Below, piece by piece: positions 8,385 to 14,899 of a DNA stretch of 18,597 bases. The position numbers and the translations under genes were made by a program. Source of the stretch: JADJEK01 sp052034255 (lineage in GTDB: Bacteria; Planctomycetota; B15-G4; JADJEK01). Where the stretch lies: NCBI GenBank assembly GCA_052034255.1, contig JBPOIU010000068.1, positions 1-18,597 of the forward strand, read 5' to 3'. The first letter of the stretch is position 1, and every line of letters begins with the position of its first letter. The notes under the pieces were generated by a model. It was not told the DNA's origin and made no database searches. It was given only the letters and a program-made list of their open reading frames with translations.

Positions 8385-9263
8385 TCACTCCCCGCACTTC
8401 TCGACCAGCGACGGCCAGTTCGCGTCCGCGTCCTGGCTCGAATGCGCCACATCGAGGTTCCACAACCGATAGGCCTCGGGCGTGTGCTGCAGCACGAGGT
8501 GCCCATCGACGAACTGGAAGATGTGCACGTTGACCGGGGAGACTTTGCCGATCGACGCCGCGTAGCCGCAGTAGCCGCCGTACTTCGGCGCGTACTTCGC
8601 GGGCTCGCGCTGGAACGCATCCGCGTGTTCCTTCGACGCGAAGCGGTAGATCGCGCCGTCGTAGGTCGCCGTGAACTCGGCCTTGCCAGGGATCGGTCGT
8701 TGATCGGTGAAATACGCGACGGGATCGTGCCCTTCCAACGCGACGCCGTCGTCGTCGACGTTCACGAGCCGCTTCGACGGCGTCGCGTTTTCCGCGACGA
8801 GCCCGGGCCAATTCGCGTCGGCGCGCGCCAGATTGCCGGGCACGTCCTCGTGCCACAGGCGCCACGCGCGTTCGTTGTGTTGCAGCACGAGACGACCGTC
8901 GAGGATCTCCCAGAAGTGCGGGTCGACGGGCGACAGCTTGTCGATCGACACCGCGTAGCCGCACCAACCGCCGAACGCGGGCGCGTACTTGCGCGGATCC
9001 GCTTCGAAGAGTTGCTGATGCTCCTTCGACGCGAACTGGTACGTGCCCCCTTGCCACGTGGTGCGGTACGCCGCGTCGCCTTCGACCGGCTTGCCCTCGG
9101 TGAAGTACGCGACCGGGTCGTAGCCGTCGATCACGAGTCCCGACGCATCTCGATTCACGAGGTAGCGCGGATCGTGCGTGCGATCGACGAGCGCGGAAGG
9201 GGACGAGCTGCACGCGCAGGCGAGCAGCCACGGAACGACGGTGAAGACGCGACGGACGTTCAT
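8385..9263 (-). CDS. Lipoprotein with two tandem YHS-type domains
   Basis: This 292-residue protein is built from two copies of a YHS-domain unit, at about residues 34-156 and 165-287. Matching landmarks are exactly 131 residues apart: DGYDPVAYF and EGHDPVAYF, FGGWCGYA and YGGYCGYA, SPVDPH and SPVNVH, NWPGLV and NWPSLV. The N-terminus MNVRRVFTVVPWLLACAC has a lipobox-like LLAC (Cys16), so it is probably membrane-anchored in the periplasm. YHS domains occur in copper ATPases and other metal proteins and are thought to be metal-linked, but no activity is established for this type. Each repeat keeps one central Cys (C101, C232). The ATG at 9263 has GGAG 7 bases upstream. The gene starts 40 bases after the HbpS-like gene and ends 4 bases before the SMP-30-like gene, and lies in a unit that begins beside CsoR-type operators, so a copper-related role is plausible. 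Confidence 0.85.
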   Translation of the reverse strand: MNVRRVFTVVPWLLACACSSSPSALVDRTHDPRYLVNRDASGLVIDGYDPVAYFTEGKPVEGDAAYRTTWQGGTYQFASKEHQQLFEADPRKYAPAFGGWCGYAVSIDKLSPVDPHFWEILDGRLVLQHNERAWRLWHEDVPGNLARADANWPGLVAENATPSKRLVNVDDDGVALEGHDPVAYFTDQRPIPGKAEFTATYDGAIYRFASKEHADAFQREPAKYAPKYGGYCGYAASIGKVSPVNVHIFQFVDGHLVLQHTPEAYRLWNLDVAHSSQDADANWPSLVEKCGE

Positions 9264-9303
9264 CGGTGGACTCCGAGCAGAGGGTTCAGAAGGGGAAAGA
9301 CGG

Positions 9304-9855
9304 TTATTTGGAGGAGGACGGCGACGGCACGACGTCGAGCGCGCGAGCGCCGGCGAGCGCGAGTTCTTCGTCCTGATCCGCCGACGCGGCGCCGGATACG
9401 CCGATCGCGCCGACCACCTGGCCGCCGATGCGAATCGGCACGCCGCCCTTCAACGGAGTGAAGTCTTGCAGCGTGTCCGCGAGATCGAGCAGCGGCGTAC
9501 GGCCGTCGCGGATCGACGTCTCGAAGTTCGCGGTCGGGAAGCCGAACGCGGCGGCGGTGGACGCCTTGCCTGCCGCGACCCGCGCCGCGACCGGGAAGGT
9601 CTGGTCGAGTCGCTCCAGCACCACGACGTTGCCGGTGACGTCGACGACGGCGATCGCGCCCGTCGTCCCCAGCGCGTGCGCGCGGTCCATAGCGGCACGA
9701 ACGACCGCTCGCGCACCCTCGAGGGTGAGCGACGCGCGCGACGAGACCAGCGGCGGGGCCGTGGCAAGCTCCGGTTGCGCGCGCGACTCTTCGCTCGCGG
9801 CCTGGACGAAACACGGCGCGAGCACGCTCGCGACGACGGCAATGATTCGGAACAT
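9304..9855 (-). CDS. Secreted HbpS/GlcG-family protein
   Basis: This 183-residue protein belongs to the HbpS-like (formerly DUF336/GlcG) family. It shows the family core from about residue 42: SLTLEGARAVVRAAMDRA, then GAIAVVDVTGNVVVLERLDQ, a KASTAAAF helix, and KGGVPIRIGGQVVGAIGVSGA followed by DEELALAGA. A signal peptide covers about residues 1-20. In Streptomyces reticuli, HbpS is an extracellular haem-binding protein that modulates the SenS sensor kinase; most family members have no known function. The start at 9855 is supported by GGAG 6 bases upstream. This is the first gene of the left arm, divergent from csoR across 198 bases that hold two CsoR-type operators, so copper-dependent expression is likely. 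Whether it binds haem, copper or another ligand cannot be read from the sequence. Confidence 0.85.
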   Translation of the reverse strand: MFRIIAVVASVLAPCFVQAASEESRAQPELATAPPLVSSRASLTLEGARAVVRAAMDRAHALGTTGAIAVVDVTGNVVVLERLDQTFPVAARVAAGKASTAAAFGFPTANFETSIRDGRTPLLDLADTLQDFTPLKGGVPIRIGGQVVGAIGVSGAASADQDEELALAGARALDVVPSPSSSK

Positions 9856-9982
9856 TGGAGACTCCATGGGTTGCGGTCGGGGACGACGCTTTGGATCGGC
9901 GCCCTTCCGATGCACGGGCGTGACACGCGGTTTCCCGGACGCGTCGACCGCGCGAGAAAAGGCGCCTGCGGGGTGGCGGCGG

Positions 9983-9999
9983 ATACCAGGTGGGGGTAT
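9983..9999. promoter_or_regulatory. CsoR-type operator, site 1
   Basis: ATACC-N7-GGTAT, with the G-rich spacer AGGTGGG, closely resembles known CsoR operators such as those of Bacillus subtilis copper genes. It lies 55 bases upstream of csoR and about 128 bases upstream of the divergent HbpS-like gene. It should be bound by apo-CsoR and released with Cu(I). The exact promoter elements on either strand are not clear to me. Confidence 0.7.
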
Positions 10000-10000
10000 C

Positions 10001-10018
10001 TCTGGGCTCGATCCCAGA
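10001..10018. promoter_or_regulatory. Inverted repeat between the two CsoR-type sites
   Basis: TCTGGG and CCCAGA are perfect 6-base arms around CTCGAT. The element fills the space between the two operator copies and shares a base with the second. It may belong to the regulator footprint, or be a hairpin in a transcript starting upstream. Confidence 0.35.
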
Positions 10019-10034
10019 TACCCGGCACGGGTAT
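10018..10034. promoter_or_regulatory. CsoR-type operator, site 2
   Basis: ATACCC-N5-GGGTAT has perfect 6-base arms around GGCAC and is the stronger of the two copies. Its centre is 35 bases from that of site 1. It lies just 19 bases before the csoR start codon and so would block transcription of csoR and the copper operon when occupied. Confidence 0.75.
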
Positions 10035-10053
10035 CCGACTCGGAGCCCACGCG

Positions 10054-10407
10054 ATGACGCCGTCGACCAAGAAGTGCTGTTCTCCGGCCGCGGACACCAA
10101 GGCGGCACGCCTCGGCGCGAGCCCGCGCAAGACGGTGCACGTCGACGTCGAGGCCCGGCAGCGCAACCTCACGCGCCTGCGACGCATCGAGGGTCAAGTG
10201 CGCGGCGTGATGAAGATGGTCGAGGACGACCGCTACTGCGCCGACGTGTTGTCGCAGATCTCGGCGGTCCAGGCCGCGCTGAAGGCCGTCGGCGTCGAGT
10301 TGTTGCGCCACCACTTGAAGCACTGCGTCACCGACGCCGTGCGGCGCGGCAACGTCGACGCGATCCGCGACGAGCTGTGCGCGTTGTTCGCCAAGGGAAT
10401 GCGTTGA
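10054..10407 (+). CDS. csoR: CsoR-family copper-sensing repressor
   Basis: This 117-residue all-helical regulator should repress the copper operon and release DNA on binding Cu(I). The diagnostic Cu(I) ligands of Mycobacterium tuberculosis CsoR (Cys36, His61, Cys65) align at the same spacing as C62, H87 and C91; the second-shell Tyr35 and Glu81 align with Y61 and E107. This favours copper over the nickel (RcnR) or formaldehyde (FrmR) branches. RQRNLTRLRRIEGQVRG is the family's first-helix motif. The N-terminus is longer than usual and carries CC at residues 8-9. The ATG at 10054 follows GGAG by 8 bases; longer in-frame starts run back through the operators and are rejected. The stop codon overlaps the copA start (TGATG). 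Autoregulation is likely, since both operators lie directly upstream. Confidence 0.93.
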   Translation: MTPSTKKCCSPAADTKAARLGASPRKTVHVDVEARQRNLTRLRRIEGQVRGVMKMVEDDRYCADVLSQISAVQAALKAVGVELLRHHLKHCVTDAVRRGNVDAIRDELCALFAKGMR

Positions 10408-12728
10408 TGGCATCGACCGCGACACGAACCTCGCCCACCGGACCGGCGACGACGCCGGACGCGGCGCGACTCGACGTGCCGATCGAAGGCATGTCGTGCG
10501 GTTCGTGCGCGGCCCGCATCGAGCGAGCTCTCACCGCGGAACCCGGCATCACGGCCGCCGGCGTCAATTTCGCCACCAAGCGCGCGACGGTCGCGTTCGA
10601 TCCGCGCCGCACCCATCCCGACGCGATCGCGGGCGCCATCCGTCGGATGGGGTATGCCGTGCCCGACGCGGCGATCGACCGCGAACGCGAACGCCTGACT
10701 CGAACCGACGACGTCCGCGCGCTGGCTCGATGTTCGTGGATCGCCGCGGCGCTGACGGCACCGCTGGTCGTCCTCGCGATGGCGCATGGCTCGATCGCTT
10801 GGTTCGAATCCGCGCCGATGCGCCTGCTGCAAGCGGCGCTCGCGCTGCCGGTCGTGTTCGTGTGCGGCGCTCCGTTCCACCGCGGAGCGTGGAAGGCGCT
10901 GCGCCAACGCACGGCCGACATGAACACGCTGGTCTCGGTCGGTTCCACCGCGACGATCCTGTCGTCCATCGCCGCTCTGCTGTGGCCCACCGCGTTCGCG
11001 CCCGCGGGCGGTCATGCGCCGCTGCACTTCGAGGCAGCCGCCGTGATCGTGACCTTGGTGCTGTTCGGACGCTGGCTCGAGGCCCGCGCGAGCGCGCGCA
11101 CCCAGGCGTCGGTGTTGGCGCTGGCGCAGCTCGCGCCGCGCACGGCACACCGGCTCGAAGGCGAAACCGAACATGTGGTTCCGATCGACGCGGTCGTCGT
11201 CGGCGACTTGATCCGCGTTCGTCCCGGCGAATCGATCCCCGTCGACGGCGTGGTCGCCGACGGCTCCGCCGCGGTCGACACCTCGATGCTGACCGGCGAA
11301 AGCGTGCCGGTCGAGAAAGGCCGCGACGACGTCGTCCACTGCGGTACCCGCGCCACCAACGGCACGCTGGTCGTGCGCGCGACGTCGGTCGGAGCCGAGT
11401 CCGCACTCGGGCGCATCGTCCGGATCGTCGAGGACGCGCAAGGCACGAAGGCGCCGATCGCGCGGCTCGCGGATCGCGTGGCGCGGGTGTTCACCCCGGG
11501 AGTCATCGCGCTGGCGTTGCTCGCCGGTGGCGCGTGGGCGGCATTCGGGCCGGAGGACTCGGCGGCGACGCTCGCACGGATCACGTTCACGTCGGTGCTC
11601 GTCGTCGCGTGTCCATGCGCTCTCGGCCTCGCGACTCCGACCGCGATCCTGGTCGGAACGGGCCGCGCGGCGCGCGCCGGCATCCTGTTTCGCGGCGGCG
11701 ACGTGTTGGAACGGGCCGCCCATGTCGACGTCGTCGTGCTGGACAAAACGGGCACGATCACGCGCGGCATCCCCGAGGTCGTCGGCGTGCACGCCGCGCC
11801 GGGGGGTTCCGCCGACGACGTGCTGCGGTTCGCGGCGGCGGCCGAGCATGCGAGCGAACATCCCCTCGCGCGTGCGATCGTCGACGCGGCCCGCCAGCGC
11901 GGATGGGCGCTCGAAACCACGTCGGACTTCACCGCGGTCGCCGGGCTCGGTGTCCGTGCGCGCGTGCTCGATCACGACGTCGTCGTCGGGCGCGAGCGCT
12001 TCGTGCGCGACGCCACGAACGCGCGGCCGCCGGCGTTCGAAGTCCCCTCGATCCGGGATGGCGCGACTCGGCTGTTCGTCGGCGTCGACGGTGCGCTCGC
12101 CGGAGTCGTCGACTTGCTCGACACCCCGCGCCCCGAAGCCCGCGACGCGATCGCCGCGCTGCGCCTTGCGAACGTGCGCGTGGTCATGGCGACCGGCGAT
12201 GCGCCAGCTCCGGCCCGCGCGATCGCCGCCGCGGTCGGGCTCGACGTCGAAGCCGACGTGCGCGCGGAGATCCTGCCGCACGAGAAAGCCGAACTCGTGC
12301 GTGCCCTGCGCGGCGAAGGGCACACCGTCGCGATGGTCGGCGACGGCATCAACGACGCACCCGCTCTCGCGGTGGCCGACGTCGGAGTCGCGATCGGAAC
12401 CGGGACCGACGTCGCGATCGATGCCGCGGGCGTGACGCTGCTGCGTCCGGAGCTCACGGGATTGCCGGCCGCGCTCGGCCTGGCGCGGGCGACGCTGCGC
12501 ACCGTCCGACAAAACCTCGGCTTTGCGTTCGCCTACAACCTCGCGCTGTTGCCGATCGCCGCCGGAGCGCTGTGGCCGCACTTCCATTGGTTGTTGTCCC
12601 CGATGCTCGCGAGCGCCGCGATGGCGGCCTCGAGCGTGTCGGTCGTTTCCAATTCACTGCGACTGCGCCACACCGCATGGAGCGGCGACGCTCTCGGTGT
12701 TCGGCCCAAGAATCCCACCTCGACGTGA
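10407..12728 (+). CDS. copA: Copper-exporting P1B-type ATPase
   Basis: This 773-residue inner-membrane pump uses ATP to move Cu(I) from the cytoplasm to the periplasm. Domains in order: one N-terminal heavy-metal-associated domain (about 21-86) with GMSCGSC (C31, C34); transmembrane helices from about 108; actuator domain with TGES (296-299); the CPC membrane metal site (402-404); the phosphorylation motif DKTGT with D446; the SEHP nucleotide-binding motif (483-486); GDGIND (645-650); and the last helices with Y710-N711 and MAASSVSVVSNSLRL (739-753), matching the copper-type P1B-1 signature. Length is typical for a single-HMA CopA. The start overlaps the csoR stop by one base, with AAGGGA about 8 bases upstream. 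A longer frame from 9990 is an artefact of an open upstream frame. The gene is co-transcribed with csoR and the downstream copper genes. Silver is a possible co-substrate. Confidence 0.95.
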   Translation: MASTATRTSPTGPATTPDAARLDVPIEGMSCGSCAARIERALTAEPGITAAGVNFATKRATVAFDPRRTHPDAIAGAIRRMGYAVPDAAIDRERERLTRTDDVRALARCSWIAAALTAPLVVLAMAHGSIAWFESAPMRLLQAALALPVVFVCGAPFHRGAWKALRQRTADMNTLVSVGSTATILSSIAALLWPTAFAPAGGHAPLHFEAAAVIVTLVLFGRWLEARASARTQASVLALAQLAPRTAHRLEGETEHVVPIDAVVVGDLIRVRPGESIPVDGVVADGSAAVDTSMLTGESVPVEKGRDDVVHCGTRATNGTLVVRATSVGAESALGRIVRIVEDAQGTKAPIARLADRVARVFTPGVIALALLAGGAWAAFGPEDSAATLARITFTSVLVVACPCALGLATPTAILVGTGRAARAGILFRGGDVLERAAHVDVVVLDKTGTITRGIPEVVGVHAAPGGSADDVLRFAAAAEHASEHPLARAIVDAARQRGWALETTSDFTAVAGLGVRARVLDHDVVVGRERFVRDATNARPPAFEVPSIRDGATRLFVGVDGALAGVVDLLDTPRPEARDAIAALRLANVRVVMATGDAPAPARAIAAAVGLDVEADVRAEILPHEKAELVRALRGEGHTVAMVGDGINDAPALAVADVGVAIGTGTDVAIDAAGVTLLRPELTGLPAALGLARATLRTVRQNLGFAFAYNLALLPIAAGALWPHFHWLLSPMLASAAMAASSVSVVSNSLRLRHTAWSGDALGVRPKNPTST

Positions 12729-12761
12729 CGTTCTCATCCGAACGACGCGAAGGAGTCTCCG

Positions 12762-13493
12762 ATGTCGACCTCGCTGTTCCTCGCTTTGTGGATCGCAGGG
12801 GCCACCGCGCAAGACGCGCCGCGGCCGGAGCCGACTCCGCCACCGTCCCCGCCAACGGAGGTCGCGACCCTCACGGTGCCCGAGTTCGCGAACACGACGT
12901 GCCCGATCATGGGCAAACCCGCTTCGGCGTCGTTGTTCACGGACACCGCGTACGGCCGCATCTACGTGTGCTGCAAGCCGTGCATCAAGAAGGTCCAGAA
13001 GGAGGCCGAGAAGTCGTGGAAGACGGCGTATCCCGTCGTCAAGCCCGCGGGCAACGCGCTCTGTCCGATCACCGGCAAAGCGATCGACGCCGCCGTCCCC
13101 GCCGTGACCGTCCAAGGGGCGTCGATCGCGGTGTGCTGCACCACGTGTCCGCCGAAGATCGCGGAGTCCACGCAGATCGCGCTCGCGAAGGCGAACGACG
13201 CGAAGCTCGTCGACCTCGCGAATCGCGGCTGCCCGATCACCGGTGAAGAGACGGACCCGAACACCATCGCGGTCATCGACGGCACGATCGTGCGGTTCGC
13301 GAATCCCAAAGCCCGGAGCGCGGCGAAGGCCGATCCGAAGGGCACGCTGGAGAAGGCGCGGGCGTTGCGCGAGCAAGAACGCGAAGGCTCGCTGAAGCTG
13401 AAGCCGCACCCGGCCTCGGAAGCAACCGACGAAGACGCGGACGACGCGAAGCCGAAGTCCGAATCGCCGACCCAGGAGCGTGAGGACTCGTGA
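12762..13493 (+). CDS. Exported Cys-rich protein with three CPI[MT]G repeats (putative copper-binding)
   Basis: I do not recognise a named family. The 243-residue product has a signal peptide (about 1-16), a proline-rich linker (19-32), three repeats and a charged C-terminal tail. Repeat 1 is C47-PIMGK ending in VC70-C71-KPC74; repeat 2 is C101-PITGK ending in VC125-C126-TTC129, with almost the same spacing (23 and 24 residues). Repeat 3 begins C157-PITGEE but carries RFANPK where the CCxxC should be, so it has lost its second cysteine cluster. The pattern resembles YHS/TRASH-like metal-binding units, and the soft-metal cysteines suggest periplasmic Cu(I) binding. The ATG at 12762 has AGGAG 6 bases upstream. 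It lies 33 bases after copA and its stop overlaps the TolC gene start (TGATG), so it is part of the copper operon. It could be a chaperone, a buffer or a copper donor to the oxidase. Confidence 0.8.
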   Translation: MSTSLFLALWIAGATAQDAPRPEPTPPPSPPTEVATLTVPEFANTTCPIMGKPASASLFTDTAYGRIYVCCKPCIKKVQKEAEKSWKTAYPVVKPAGNALCPITGKAIDAAVPAVTVQGASIAVCCTTCPPKIAESTQIALAKANDAKLVDLANRGCPITGEETDPNTIAVIDGTIVRFANPKARSAAKADPKGTLEKARALREQEREGSLKLKPHPASEATDEDADDAKPKSESPTQEREDS

Positions 13494-14899
13494 TGCGTCG
13501 GGCCGCGTACGCGCTTCCATTCCTCGTCTGCATGTCCTGCGCGAGCCCCGAGGCCGAGATCGCATCGGATCGCGAGGACCTCACGCGCATGGTCGCGGAG
13601 CGTGTCGGCGCGGCGTCCGACGCGATCGGCGACGAGGCGAGGGACGTGGAGGCATCCATCGCGGCGCTGCTCGAGCAGCCGTTGACGGAAGCGAACGCGG
13701 TGAAGATCGCGCTGTTGAAGAATCCGCGGGTGCGCGCCGCCTACGAAGAACTCGGCGTGAAGAGCGCGGAACTCGTTCAAGCCGGTCTGTTCCGCAATCC
13801 GGTGTTCGACGGACAAGCGCGGTTCTTCGATGGCGGCACGGAGGTCGAGCTCGGGCTCGCGGCGTCGTTCCTCGAGCTGTTCTTCCTGCCGCTCGAACGC
13901 CGTATGGCCGCCGCAGAACGCGATGCGGCGAAAGCCGAGCTCGCGCGCCGGCTCGTCGCGCTCACGTTCGACGTCCGCCGGTCGTTCGTCCGTGTGCGTC
14001 ACGCTCAGGACCTCGTCGCGATCGCACGTCATGCGGCCGATGGCGCGGAGCGAGCCCACGCCTTGCGCGCCACGCTGCACGCGGCCGGCAACGCGACCGA
14101 CCTCGAGCTCGCGCGCGACGCGATGACGTGGAGTTCGGCGGAGAACGCGGCCGCTGCCGCGCGGGCGGATTTCGAAGCGGCACGCGAGCCGTTGCATCTC
14201 GGGCTCGGGATCGCGGGTGCGCCGCGCTGGACGCTCGCCGAACCGCTCCCACAGGAATCCGCGGAGATCGGTCCCGACGTCGAAGAACTCGCCGTGCGGC
14301 ACAGCCTCGACCGCATCGCATCCACGGCGCGCGTCGCGGCGCTCGATGCGGGTGTCACGCGGGCGTCGTGGAACGGGTGGTTCTCGGGCGGTTCCGCCGG
14401 ACTCTCGGCGAAGCACGAGCCCGATGGCGCGTGGGGCATCGGACCGACGCTCGCGATCGCGCTGCCGCTGTTCGATCAAGGGCAGGCGCGGACCGCGATC
14501 GCGGAAGCTCTGCGCCGTCGCGAGCAAGCGCTCCAAGCGCAGCTCGACCTCGAGGTGCGCGCCGCGGCTCGGGCGTTCGCATTGCGGTGCGACGATGCTC
14601 TCGCGCGTCTGCAGCGCATCGACTCGGCGTCCGTGCCGGCGCGCGAGCGCCTCGTCACCGCGACGCTGCAGAACTACAACGCGATGCAGATCGGCGCGTT
14701 CGACGTCATCGCCGCGCAACGCGCGCTCGACGACGCCAAGCGTGAGCGCGTATGGGTGGCCCAGGAAGTGGCGCTGGCTCGACTCGATCTCGCGGAATTG
14801 CTCGCCGGAAGTCTCGACCCGGCTCGATTCGAAGCCGCGGTCGCGACTCGCGCGAGCGCGCGGAGCGCGGACGACATGGGGACGGGAGTTCATCGATGA
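13493..14899 (+). CDS. TolC-family outer-membrane efflux protein
   Basis: This 468-residue protein should form the outer-membrane channel of a tripartite exporter. After an N-terminal signal (MRRAAYALPFLVCMSCASPE, possibly lipoprotein-like at the second Cys although the lipobox is imperfect), it has the internal two-fold repeat of long alpha-helical hairpins and beta-strands expected of TolC/CusC. LTEANAVKIALLKNPRVRAAYEELGV (64-89) is the typical first-half motif, and the second half has ALPLFDQGQARTAIAEA (323-339) and NAMQIGAFDVIAAQRALDDAKR (396-417). The ATG at 13493 overlaps the preceding stop; a GTG one codon earlier is also possible. Its stop overlaps the start of the oxidase gene (ATGA). 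No RND pump or membrane fusion protein is encoded in the window, so its partner is elsewhere or it works differently. Confidence 0.88.
   Translation: MRRAAYALPFLVCMSCASPEAEIASDREDLTRMVAERVGAASDAIGDEARDVEASIAALLEQPLTEANAVKIALLKNPRVRAAYEELGVKSAELVQAGLFRNPVFDGQARFFDGGTEVELGLAASFLELFFLPLERRMAAAERDAAKAELARRLVALTFDVRRSFVRVRHAQDLVAIARHAADGAERAHALRATLHAAGNATDLELARDAMTWSSAENAAAAARADFEAAREPLHLGLGIAGAPRWTLAEPLPQESAEIGPDVEELAVRHSLDRIASTARVAALDAGVTRASWNGWFSGGSAGLSAKHEPDGAWGIGPTLAIALPLFDQGQARTAIAEALRRREQALQAQLDLEVRAAARAFALRCDDALARLQRIDSASVPARERLVTATLQNYNAMQIGAFDVIAAQRALDDAKRERVWVAQEVALARLDLAELLAGSLDPARFEAAVATRASARSADDMGTGVHR

Noticed and set aside
9304..9855. Calling the HbpS-like protein a haem-degrading enzyme
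   Set aside because: Family membership is clear, but no haem ligand or activity can be read from the sequence, so only the family is stated.
9178..10053. Extended start of csoR back to 9178
   Set aside because: The extension is antisense to the HbpS-like gene and crosses both operators; the ATG at 10054 has an SD and gives normal CsoR length plus a short tail.
10233..13246. Open frames of 784 (minus strand) and 916 residues (plus strand, from 10496) over copA
   Set aside because: Both lie over copA, whose P-type ATPase motifs are all intact in its own frame. Their products are Arg-rich and without recognisable domains.
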